Positions 55,152 to 64,000 of a DNA stretch of 64,000 bases are shown piece after piece. Source of the DNA: Phytopythium helicoides (taxonomy: Eukaryota; Oomycota; Peronosporomycetes; Pythiales; Pythiaceae); NCBI GenBank assembly GCA_024867545.1, contig JANFNE010000010.1, forward strand, positions 930,001 through 994,000. The letters are read 5' to 3'. The notes beneath the pieces were generated by a model, which was not told the DNA's origin, ran no database searches, and saw only the letters and a list, made by a program, of their open reading frames with translations. How positions within the stretch are numbered: position 1 is the first letter of the stretch; the number at the start of each line of letters is the position of its first letter. The position numbers and the translations under genes are program-made.

Positions 55152-56024
55152 TTTGCTCCGAAAGCAGGTTGGTGGGTGGTGTTGACTGGGGAGTCTCTTT
55201 TGTCCAATGTGAAGTGACTCTTTTGGATTATAATGTATCTTTGTTGGACTATTTTATATGGACAAATGGTGGAGTAGCCTGACGCCGGAGCTGCTGGTGA
55301 TTTACACTGCAGTGGAGCTCTATGTGTGCGAAGCATATCCCTGGAGGACGGCGTAGCACCCTGGGTGAGTGATATAATCGTTAAAGGAAAGGTTGGTCGG
55401 TGAGTGTTTTTCATTGTTCGGTTGAAGGTGAAAAGTGAGCTGCAGATCTCAACTTTCAAGCATGCCGAGCTGCCCGGTTCAAATTCCATGGCTCCATTAA
55501 AAAACCTAGAGCGAGTTTGATAAAGCTGGAGACCATCAATGAGTGCAGTCTGGATAGCTTTGATGGCTTGGGAGCTTTAGCCTTCCGCTTTGGCGTAACG
55601 ATTCATTCTGAATGTCGTTTGTATTCCAAGACGATCACACTACCTACCCAGGAAGAGTGCGCAGAATGTCATTTGCTCGCTTCTTCCTCCAGCAGCAACT
55701 TCGTTCGGCACGGCTATTTAAATGCAGAGCATTCCGTTTTGCGACTCGAACGCTTTCTCGTTCGTGCGTTGGGTTCAATTTTGATTGGCATTCGTCTACA
55801 TGCTGCGAGTACGAAACTCGAACGAAAAGCGTCAACACTCTGTCGAGCATCAGCAGTATATTAGAACACGCTGGCAGCCGCTGCTGTGCGCTCGCGTCGA
55901 CGCAGCTTCGGTCGGTGGCTATAACTATTCATGGTACAACGTTTCTTGAGTGACGGAAGTGCTTGTGAATGTGTGTGCTGTGAAAACGGTGGCTGTCGTC
56001 CGATCCAAAAAAAAAAAAAAGCGC
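55152..56024. other. 870 bp intergenic region
   Basis: No gene recognised; the longest frames (55517-55953, +) overlap each other and show no motif. A run of 14 A at about 56008-56021 lies just past the stop of the minus-strand gene at 56025, so it is a T tract in that gene's 3' flank. Confidence 0.4.
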
Positions 56025-56420
56025 TCAAAACACGTCGGGCGGGCGCGGCGGCATGAGCGCGTTGCTGTCGCGCGCGTTGCTCTGCTGCACGACGTACTGC
56101 AGGCGGTAGTTCGCGAGCCGCAGCTGCTTGACCTGGCCCTGCAGCTCGTCAATGACGAACTGCTGCGACTGGATCTCGTGGCGCTGCGCGTCCATCTCGC
56201 CCAGCGCGCTCTTGAGCAGCTGGTTCTGGCGCTCCGAGGCCTCCAGCCGCAGCGCCAGCTCGCGCATCTCGAGCTCCCAGCGCTGCGCCTGCCGCTCGTG
56301 CTCGCGCGCCAGCCGCGCGTTCTCCTCCTGTAGCCGCCGCAGTTCGTCGTTGCATGCAGGCGCCGCGCGCTCCTGCAGCTTGAGCGCGTTCAGCCGCTCG
56401 ATCGTCGCGTCAAAGTCCAT
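56025..56420 (-). CDS. Small coiled-coil protein
   Basis: Start at 56420 (MDFDATIERLNALKLQE), 131 residues, single exon. Residues about 25-120 form one continuous coiled coil rich in Glu, Arg, Gln and Leu (LRRLQEENARLAREHERQA, MDAQRHEIQSQQFVIDELQ), ending NSNALMPPRPPDVF. Upstream in-frame Met residues (from 56486) would add 22 unconvincing residues. GC-rich coding with strong third-position bias supports it. Function unknown. Confidence 0.75.
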   Translation of the reverse strand: MDFDATIERLNALKLQERAAPACNDELRRLQEENARLAREHERQAQRWELEMRELALRLEASERQNQLLKSALGEMDAQRHEIQSQQFVIDELQGQVKQLRLANYRLQYVVQQSNARDSNALMPPRPPDVF

Positions 56421-56962
56421 CGCGTGGTCGTCGGTGGCTGGCGGCGGGCCAAGCAGCGCTTGCAGCAGTCGGAGAGGGAGGAGCACGAGCTCCTAATGGC
56501 TGCTTTGCCTTGTGCGATTGTTGATGATGGGGTCGGTAGGGATGCTGAAAGGTTGGAGGGGCCACTGTTAGGGGTGGAAGAAATATACTGGGGCCAAGTC
56601 ACTGGCGCGTTTTGTAGCTGTTCCGGACTTTCTCAATCAGCCATGAGAATCCGATACTGAGCGCCTATATGCTGGACTTGATCTTCGTATGGAGCGACAG
56701 GATCGGGAACTGAAGTGGCTGCGGGGAAGTTCGCAAAGGCTGAACCCACTCCGGTGTGGTGGCTTCACTGACGTCGCCTAAAGATGAAGCCATGCAAATG
56801 ATCCCCACATGCTATATTCTATGTGTGATTTTCTTCTTCTGCTTCTTCTTCTAGTGTACAGGAAGGAGCCTTTGCCCTTCTCGATCCCTAGCTGCTTCAT
56901 AATAATAATCGGGGCTAGCTAAGAGCTAGCCCTCTCACCAAAGCTTCCTGCAAACAGAGCCA
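56421..56962. other. 540 bp intergenic region
   Basis: Contains the promoter of the small coiled-coil gene and a CTTCTT-rich tract near 56828-56854. No gene seen. Confidence 0.4.
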
Positions 56963-57872
56963 TCAGACGATGATGACTCCGCGGTGCTTGATGGACGCGC
57001 ACGAGCAGCTACGGTGCTTGGCCCGGACGACGAGCGGGACGTTGTCCTTGTCGGTCTCGTCGGCGAGCTCCTCTTCGTCGTCGTCAAAAATGTCGATCCA
57101 AATGTCGTCGGCCTCGCTGGCCTTCTTGGTGCTCTTGGTGCGCTGCTGGTGCTTGAGCAGCTCCTCACGGAACTGCTTCTTGGTGTACACGACCATCCAG
57201 GCCATGGACACGACCGTGAACAGCGCGCCGCTGATCCCGATGAGCTTCTGCTGCTGTCCAGACGCGGTACTGAGCGCCACGACCGTGTCTCCGTCCATCA
57301 TGAGGTTCTTGCTCTGGTGGCCGAGGTACGCCCACAGCACGGCGTACGGGCGCGGCGCCGACGATAGGTCGACACTGTGAAGCGGAACGTCGGACACGTC
57401 CTGCAATGGCGAGTCCGTAGCACTTGGCCGAGTGCGGGACGTTGGCGAGCTGCAGCAGGACGAGCAGCTTCCAGCTGGCGTTCTGGAGGATCGGAGACGA
57501 GCACGGCAAAGTTTGGGAACCTCGTCTGCATGTACGGCGTGCAGCGCGGCTCCGCCGATCTTCTTGCCGACCGCAAAGGCGATGAGCGAGCCGCCGGTCT
57601 TGCCGATGACGCTGAGCAGGCCGCCTGCCCAGACGCCAAACACGCAGCCCGCGAGCATCTCAAAGAGCGGCGAGGGGACCCACAGCGGGATGCCCACGGT
57701 GAGCACGAGCGGCAGCACGACGGCGCCGTACGCCGGGTTGGCCTGGATCCAGCCCATGACGGCGAGCGAGTAGGCCTTGACGGGCACGTAGAGCGCCACG
57801 AGCGTGAGCGCCGCGGCGCCAGGCGCCCGCGAGCGCCGCGGCCTTGAGCCACCAGCGCGTCGAGGGCGTCAT
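56963..57872 (-). CDS. VTT-domain (TVP38/TMEM64-type) membrane protein 1, frame broken
   Basis: Start at 57872 (MTPSTRWWLKAAALAG). VTT features: LTLVALYVPVKAYSLAVMGW, VVLPLVLTVGIPLWVPSPLFEMLAGCVFG, GGLLSVIGKTGGSLIAFAVGKKIGG, then FPNFAVLV and ASWKLLVLLQLANVPHSAKCYGLAI, then LHSVDLSSAPRPYAVLWAYLG, a last TM helix (IGISGALFTVVSMAWMVVY) and a charged tail. At least three one-base frame changes (about 57810, 57520-57490 and 57405) must be bridged; all parts are otherwise family-like. VTT proteins of this branch act in Golgi/ER membranes, with lipid-scrambling suggested. Sequence error or recent decay are both possible. Confidence 0.8.
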
Positions 57873-58377
57873 GGGCGGGCAGGAGCGCGAGTGGAGCGGG
57901 CTTATTCCGCCTCTCGACCGCGGAGGAGCGAGCCAATTGCGGACTGGCAGCCGCGCTATTCCTGGCGGTTGGTCGGTCAGTCGCTCGCTTTGTCGTCGAC
58001 TGCTGCTCGTTTGGCTTTGAATGGAAGGTGAACGTCTGGCGGCGTAAGCAAAGTGGGGAGCTACAAACGTATAGTGGGCGCAAGTGAGGGAGCGGCGCGG
58101 CTATCGCGCTGGCTCGCGACATGTTGGGCCAGGCGTGAAGGAGTGGCCCAAGCGCAGAAAAAGGACGAGGGTATACGAAACGCAAGTCATGGAGGGCCAG
58201 ATTACGGCGAGTCGGCTTTCAAGGGGTTTACGCCCGCTGATGGGTGGCGACTGGCCGACAGGCGTCCCGACAGGGAGGGAAGATATGTACTATATGTGAA
58301 GGGATTTTTAGTTATTATAGGTTGAAATGTGTGCTGAATATATCTGAACCCAACTGGATGTCGTAGGATATGCTTTC
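57873..58377. other. 500 bp intergenic region
   Basis: Upstream region of VTT gene 1. No gene or repeat recognised. Confidence 0.4.
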
Positions 58378-58874
58378 ATGAAGGTTGACTTGGCTGATTG
58401 CGGTGTGGTTGACGCGCGCCGTCACGCAGGCGTCTCACGACGGATGGAGGAGCGCATGGAGCACTTCAACGCGTTCCGTTTCCTGCTGCAGCATATGCGT
58501 GATGGTCCCCACAGTCCTCAGCTGCGGTGGTTCAAGGTAGTATCTGTACGTGATCGTGTTGTTGCCACGTCGGAGTGCAGAGCTTGGATAGGCTTGCCGA
58601 GCTTTTCGCGAAGGCTTTGCTCGCCTGTGGGGCTGCACCGCAGCCGATCAATCGATGGGACACCCGTGTGAGCGAGCGTGAACGTGAGCTGGCGCTGGGT
58701 TGGAAGATCCAACGAGCGCTCGAGTCCGACGCAGGACACTTGCAGTCAGTTGTAGCCATTTCAGCTGCTCAGCTGAAATGCGTGAGGTGTCACGCAAAGC
58801 TTCAAGTTGAAGCCCTCCGAGGGAGAACAACAAGCATTGCCCGCATTGCGAGAGAAAAAGCATACTGTAAATGA
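58378..58874 (+). CDS. Short two-exon gene or truncated gene fragment
   Basis: Exon 1 (MKVDLADCGVVDARRHAG ... QLRWFK) joins in phase 0 across GTAGTA...TGCAG (about 58537-58580) to SLDRLAELFAKALLACGAAPQPINRW and a helical continuation, with the stop at 58872-58874. About 150 residues, unrecognised. Its last bases fall at the edge of the duplicated segment starting near 58856, suggesting that a longer gene was cut by the duplication. Confidence 0.45.
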
Positions 58875-59172
58875 TCGGATGCCACTCGGGAACTCTCCGT
58901 GGCGGTGACGAGCATGCGGGGGAAAATCACTACCGGCAACGGGGCGACGATCGGCGGTAATCAGGCTTGCGGTTGGGTGGGTCTCTAATCGGAAATGAAA
59001 AATCCACCCAAACAACCAGGCAGCATCGCCAATCTCGGGACAAAACTACGAGCGACGAGAATCAATCATGCCGAGACGACTCCAAGCGGGTTCTCGTCCG
59101 GCTGGTGTGGCCGCGGATTCTTCGAGTTGTAAAACAGCACCGAGCTGTCGTCGCACGCCGAGTAGCGTATCG
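58856..59172 (-). pseudogene. Duplicated 3' fragment of VTT gene 2
   Basis: This segment closely matches 61486-61798, which spans the last codons and 3' flank of VTT gene 2, in the same orientation. On the minus strand it still reads SSVLFYNSKNPRPHQPDENP...GVVSA before a stop, against LLYKSKSPRPQQPDENL...GVVTA in the full gene. No upstream VTT domain accompanies it. A partial segmental duplication, now a relic. Confidence 0.85.
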
Positions 59173-59199
59173 TGTTTGATTAATCATTCGGGTGGAGTC

Positions 59200-59990
59200 A
59201 GCATGGCGGCTTCTGACGGAGAAGCCTTGACCTTCTGTGGCGCGAGTTCAGAAAAAGCGTGGTACACAAATGTCATTACAGGCGACGTCGACAATCCGCT
59301 TCCAGAATGGAAGTCGCCTGTAACAGGCACGTTGCCGCTGGTTGTGGTTCGCAGAGCCACTCGTCGACGAGCCATCAGCCGAATTGATCAACGACTTGCC
59401 ATCAACTGTCACGCCGCCACCAATGCTCTGCGCGTTCCTGGCGCCGAGAATCTTCACACACCACAATAGTACCCACGCTATGTTTATCGGCCTGCAGAGT
59501 CATTCGTCGACAACAGTATTCCGTTCCGCGTTACGACAATCCTTCCTGACAAAGGAACTTCATTTGGTGTCTTAGACACTCTCACGCCGTCACTCTCGAA
59601 GGAACACCAAGCGCATGCACTGTTACGACTATTGCTTACCGAAGATCACCTCACGAGTACTTGCAGAGCTGCCAGTCGTCTAAGTGCTTGATATTCCGAA
59701 AAGTCGCTGACAGCGGAACCAACGTTCGTTGCGCGGACACGCAGATGGAGATGCTGTAGCTCCACACGCTGGCAGAATCACCAAACTTAACCATCTTCAT
59801 CATCATCACACCGCTTAAAGGACATGCTGCGTCTGATAACCACAGCACTGTTCGAAGCCCTCAAGAATATCGACATCGGTACTGGGATTGCCAACTCGAC
59901 AGAGATTGCAGTCGTTGCAGACCCTGATACCAGCGTCGCCATTACTCCAGTCCTTACCTCCCTACGAATACAATAGAGCTTGCAATGTTC
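59200..59990 (+). pseudogene. Degenerate coding remnant, family unknown
   Basis: Protein-like stretches occur in changing frames: MAASDGEALTFCGASSEKAW at 59201, ELINDLPSTVTPPP near 59390, SIPFRVTTILPDKGTSFGVLD near 59515, and MLRLITTALFEALKNIDIGT with IAVVADPDTSVAITPVLTSL at 59823-59980. Stops and shifts separate them, with no splice sites. I read it as a decayed gene lying between the duplicated fragment and the GTPase gene. It could also be a real gene with many sequence errors. Confidence 0.4.
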
Positions 59991-60316
59991 ACAACCACTG
60001 CATTGTGGAGCGCATGCATTTCTGCGTAACAAAAAAGTTTCATCGAGATTGGGGTGGCCACAATAGTTTCCAACAAGCACTGCGATGCGGGAACTCAGGC
60101 CTACCACTTCGTTTGACGGACAATCGAGGCAATCAACAAACAACAACAGAGTTTGATGCGCATTGAGTTCATTTTCAGACACTAACCAACAATCTTGAGA
60201 GCATGCCAATTGGACGTGCCCATTGGGAGGGATTTGTTTTGCAGAAGAAGTTCACTACCAGATCGAGAACGAAGTAGAGACACTGGTATGAGCGATGCAC
60301 AAATACGAAGAATGTA
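59991..60316. other. Intergenic region
   Basis: About 330 bp between the remnant and the GTPase stop. Nothing recognised. Confidence 0.3.
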
Positions 60317-61183
60317 TCAGGCGCCCATAGTAGAAGCAACCGCGGCAGTAGCAACCAACGCGACGGATCCAATCGCCGCCACCATCCAATGTTCCCACCC
60401 AGGAAACATGTTTGTGGCAGCCACTGCGTCCACTACTTTCCCGGCTATCCCTTCCGATACTTTCCGTTCTGCCACTCCTAGCCCCAGAAGCGCGGTCGCC
60501 GTCAGTTTCAGAGTGCCTTTCATGATATCCTGAGTTTTTCGACCGATTCCTTGGCGCAAGAGTTCCACTTCGTGGCCAATAGCAATGTCACCAATGACAT
60601 CTGGAGTCTTGATGACAATCCTGGGAGCATTGTTGACAAAGTCGAGAAACGGTTGCGGCAATGGTATTACCACATCTGGCTGTTCTTCGAGGTCTTCTAA
60701 CATTGGCACCAGGTGCACACTCTCCGTTGTGTGTTGCCCGGAGTTGATCAGGGAAAGTGTCGTGCGATATTGCTGGGGATTCCTTTCCATAGCTCGATAA
60801 TGAGCATTGCTGATCTTGTTGACAATCACCGAGAACTTGAGATCTTTCAATTTGATGGCTGACAAGACACGGTCAATTGTCACCACATCTTCTTGCACAA
60901 CTCTTCCTCCCTCAAGACGACCGTGAAAAAGAGACGATAGCTACCCGTTCTCGCCAACCCGGTCCCTGATCGCTTCAATAGCTTTTCGCTCGTGCGAACA
61001 ATCAGCAAGACCAGGAGTATCCATGTACACGATGCCGTTGTCTGCCTCACAAATTTGGAGCTCCGTTCCCATTCCAGCTCCATCGGTTAGTCCGGATCGA
61101 AATACAGGACGGCCGACAAGGCAGTTGAGAAGTGTGCTCTTCCCCGTCCCGGGGTTGCCCAGAATCATGACAATCTCCTGCAT
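60317..61183 (-). CDS. AIG1/septin-like P-loop GTPase with hydrophobic C-terminal anchor
   Basis: Start taken at 61183 (MQEIVMILG); an upstream in-frame Met lies at 61306. G1 GNPGTGKSTLLN, G3 DTPGLAD, then YRLFFTVV, TIDRVLSAIKLKD, and VNKI as a G4-like motif, the usual order in AIG1/IRG-type GTPases. G1 lacks the second conserved Gly of some subfamilies. The C-terminus has amphipathic helices (GTLKLTATALLGLGVAERK) and ends with WMVAAIGSVALVATAAVAST, fitting a tail anchor. A G3 run (+ strand CCC 60944-60946) reads one base too many, and a compensating loss follows within about 25 bp. About 280 residues. Confidence 0.75.
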
Positions 61184-61690
61184 CTTGCTTGCGTACAGAC
61201 CCAACAATGGTGGAGTTCGCGGGGAGAAGAAATACGGGTGGGGTGTGCTCTTTGAAAGACCGCAAATCGAGAAATGACTGCTTCCCAGTGGTGGCCGGCG
61301 AAACATTCCCGCGCGTGAAAGATCTCTGGGTGATTGAATTTGTGGTTTGATTGGCTGGTGTGAATCATGCTCAAGACCACCAGGGAATACCTAGTGATTT
61401 TGGTTCATGTTCAACTTCGACTTGAGTTGCGACCTTGGCTTCAAAACAAACGAGCCATACGAGAAAGAGAAAAGTATACATTACAAAAAAGCATAAATGA
61501 TCCGATGGGCGAGCCACTCGGGAACTCTCCGTGGTGGTGACGAGCATGCGGGAAAAAAATCGCCACCGGCAACGGGGCGACGATCGGGCTTGCGGTCGAG
61601 TGGGTCTCTAATCGGAAATGAAAAAAATCCACCCGAACAACCAAGCAGCATCGGCAGCATCGGGACAAAACTGCGAGCGACGAGAATGAA

Positions 61691-62670
61691 TCATGCCGTG
61701 ACGACTCCGAGCAGGTTCTCGTCCGGCTGCTGTGGCCGCGGACTCTTGGACTTGTACAGCAGCGCCGGTGTTGTCGTCACACGCCTGAGTAGCGCATCGA
61801 AACGGGGAGTGACCGCTCCGTCGGTCGGCTCGACGTGGATGGCGAGCAGCTGGTCGCTCTCCTCGCTGCTGGAGCGCAGCTCGCGCTTCTGCAGCTCGCG
61901 GAGCTGGCGCCGCGTGTAGAGCACCAAGAAGGTCATGGCGAGCGCCGTGACGGCGATGCTGGCGGCGAGCACAACCATGCGTCCCGGTGCTCATCTCGGA
62001 CTCTCCGGCAAGCACGGCGGCGATACCAGTGGCCTGGTCTCCAATGTACGCCCACAGCAGCGCGTGCGGGATGCCTCCAACGGCCGAGGAGACAGGCGAA
62101 GCGCAGCGGTGAGACGTTGGTGATGGCGAGCATGTAGCACCTGACGAGGTTGGGGATGCTGGATAGCTGGAAGAGCAGCAAGGGGCTTCCAGCTGCCGGT
62201 GGCGAGCACCTCGGAGAAGGCGCGGAAGGTCGGGAACTTGCCGTGCAGATACCCCCCGATCGCGTCCTTGCCGAGCGCGCGCGCCATGAGGAACGTGAGC
62301 AGCGAGCCGCCCGTCTTGCCGATCTCAATGATGACGAACGCGCGCGGCACGCCAAAGAGCAGCCCCGCCGCCGTCTCGAGCACGGCCGAGGGCACGCACA
62401 GCGGGATGGCCACGAGGAACACGAGCGTCACGAGCACCGAGCCGAGCAGCAGGTCCCTGCTTCACGTAGGCCGACGCCTCCTCCATGACCTCGTGCACGG
62501 GCAGCAACGGAGAGCAGCGCCACGACCGCGGCCAGCAGCGCCGCCGCGCCCGCGAGCTTGAGCCAGGCGCGGCGCCGGCGCCGGCGCTCCAGCGACGCCA
62601 GCAGCAGCGCGCCGCTGCTCTCGTTCAGGTCGCCGACGGCCGCCGCGCCGCCGTAGTACGCGTAGTCCAT
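61691..62670 (-). CDS. VTT-domain membrane protein 2, frame broken repeatedly
   Basis: Start at 62670 (MDYAYYGGAAAVGDLNES). TM helix LKLAGAAALLAAVVALLSV, then LPVHEVMEEASAYVK, VTLVFLVAIPLCVPSAVLETAAGLLFG, FVIIEIGKTGGSLLTFLMARALGK, KFPTFRAFSEVLATGSWKP, LLLFQLSSIPNLVRCYMLAI, HALLWAYIGDQATGIAAVLAG, and a last TM (MVVLAASIAVTALAMTFLVLY) with the acidic tail ending PDENLLGVVTA. The same module order as VTT gene 1, so the two are paralogues. Five or more one-base changes (about 62505, 62463, 62182-62185 C4 run, 62100, 61985) interrupt it. Its 3' end is duplicated at 58856-59172. Confidence 0.8.
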
Positions 62671-63016
62671 GGCGGTCGAGCGGCTTTCGGCGAGTGCTGC
62701 ATGCCTTGCTGACCAATGTTTCTTCAGGTGGGGAGGAGTTTTCACTTGATGTTTGTATGGGGAGAGAGGGCCTTTTCGTGGGCACCTGCGCGGGCACCTG
62801 ATTCCTGCAGTGGAAGTTTTTTTTTTTAGCGGCGGGTTGTGATTGGGGGGAAAAGGTGGAGGGAAGGTTTTGATTGGTGGGAAAAGGGAAATAAATCAGC
62901 GAAGGAGCTTGGCGCTGCTTGGATCGTCTGTTGAAAAAGGTTGGGAGATGATCATCAAGAGACGTGGAGTTTTTTTTTTTTTTGATCACTTTTGCTGACT
63001 CAGGGAGATGCAGTTG
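62671..63016. promoter_or_regulatory. VTT gene 2 upstream region with CCAAT boxes and T tracts
   Basis: Contains two inverted CCAAT boxes (GATTGGG near 62851 and GATTGGT near 62873), correctly oriented for the minus-strand VTT gene, plus T runs near 62817-62828 and 62970-62983. The stop of the PUB gene lies just beyond. Confidence 0.45.
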
Positions 63017-64000
63017 CTACGCGGACGCTGGCAGCATGACCTCGAGCGTCGAGCGGCCGATCCAGAGCAGTGCTGGGTCGTCTCGGGCGAGCACGAACGA
63101 CTCGGACTGGTCCACGAACCCGACGGCCAGCAAAAACTCGAGGCACTCGGGTAGATGCCCGACCCGCGACTCGAACACGCGGTTCGCCTTGCGAATGCTG
63201 CGGTACTTGGACTCTCCAGGGTGCTGGAGGATGTTGGACACGATCTTGTACAGCACCGAGGCCGCGGCGGCGACGACTTGGGCGTCGTAGTGGGACTGAA
63301 GCGTCCGCAGCGCAGAGTACACTCGTCGTTCTCGCTCGCCTGGAGTTGGAAATGTTAGGATATGATGCCACTTCACCTCAAAAGATCAATGCGACGTACT
63401 CATTGGAAAGCCCGCAAACTCATCGGAGGGCTCTGGCAGGGGTTGTACACGAGTTGGTGTGACCTGAAAATCCCCGGTCAGAATCAGTTTGAAAGCACTT
63501 TCCACACCGCAAAGTGCCGAAAGAGCTACTTACATGAGGTATTGCTGCTGGAACATCTGCTGAGACGCTCGGAGCATGAGATTCTTGAGATTCAGCTCCG
63601 TTGGGTGAAGAAGGAGACTCTGTGGCTAGCGGCTCATCAACTTCCATTTGTTCTGCTTCGAGTGATTGCTTTCGAGAGGGTGACGGTGCTGGCTTTTGAT
63701 CAATAGGCTTCGGCACTTGAGGCTTCGTTTCCTCGCTCAAAAGACGGCTGCTCAGCCGGTCACTCGCTCCTCCAAGCTTTTGACCACTACTTCCTCCGCT
63801 TCCGCTGCTCGCAGATGAACGCTCCTCAGCAAAGCCTGAAACAGATCCACCAGTTACCGCCCCAGACGAATGCGTCCAGTCGAGTTCATCGCACTCGCGC
63901 TCAACTTGGCGCATAAGCTGGTAGAACTTCGAATCGTGGTCAGAGTGAACCTGAAATATGTCTGAATGTTAGATGTGCTCATAAACCCACAGTGGCGAGT
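63017..64000 (-). CDS. PUB-domain protein, N-terminus outside window
   Basis: Runs off the right edge, so the start is missing. The visible upstream part is Ser/Pro/Glu-rich and disordered (SGQKLGGASDRLSSRLL, PKPIDQKPAPSPSRKQ). Introns at about 63462-63536 and 63341-63398 fit in phase, giving FAGFPMSERERRVYSALRTLQ. The C-terminus is a PUB domain: VVAAAASVLYKIVSNILQHPGESKYRSIRKANRVFESRVG, then CLEFLLAVGFVD. PUB domains bind the p97/Cdc48 C-terminus in PNGase, UBXD1 and HOIP-type proteins, so a link to ubiquitin-dependent protein handling is likely; which p97 cofactor it is cannot be told without the N-terminus. Confidence 0.88.

Noticed and set aside
1..64000. RXLR or Crinkler effector genes
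   Set aside because: No signal peptide followed by RXLR/dEER or LFLAK-type motif was found among the supported proteins.

Overview
The window reads as nuclear DNA of a flagellated oomycete, probably of the Pythium/Phytophthora type; genus not determined. The grounds are short GT-AG introns (about 50-90 nt, often with a CTGAC/TTGAC branch-like element), compact gene spacing on both strands, frequent divergent gene pairs with CCAAT boxes, and a mix of conserved eukaryotic genes with expanded lineage-specific families. There is no rRNA, no confident tRNA, no CRISPR and no intact transposon.

Layout: 1-6.2 kb carries an LRR protein (runs off the left edge), a SPRY protein, methionine sulfoxide reductase A and a C3orf33/nuclease-fold-like membrane protein. 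7.8-9.6 kb holds the first of three paralogous two-domain NTF2-like proteins; the other two form a divergent pair at 16.4-20.2 kb. Between them lie a membrane coiled-coil protein, a Sec1/Munc18 protein and the primase large subunit. 20.3-33.4 kb has RAD51, a single-pass membrane protein, a small EF-hand-like protein, a DENN-domain protein, a TMEM41-like scramblase and an MFSD12-like transporter. 34.7-37.7 kb is a cluster of three small proteins sharing a CX6CX15CX2H-basic motif and an acidic tail. 38-39 kb is a secreted trypsin-like protease. 39.7-47.5 kb is one very long coiled-coil gene, convergent with a MAPKK-like kinase; an ARM-like protein, a PH-TBC Rab-GAP and a mitochondrial TMEM70/186/223-like protein follow. 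56-64 kb has a small coiled-coil protein, two VTT-domain membrane proteins, a duplicated 3' fragment of one of them, gene remnants, a tail-anchored GTPase and a PUB-domain protein that leaves the right edge.

Membrane-traffic functions recur (SM protein, DENN, TBC, TMEM41/VTT) alongside replication and repair genes (PriL, RAD51), but nothing suggests a co-regulated cluster. Roughly ten genes are interrupted by single-base frame changes, many at homopolymer runs, including genes expected to be essential. I read most of these as sequence errors rather than pseudogenes. Exon models were made by eye from splice signals and reading phase.
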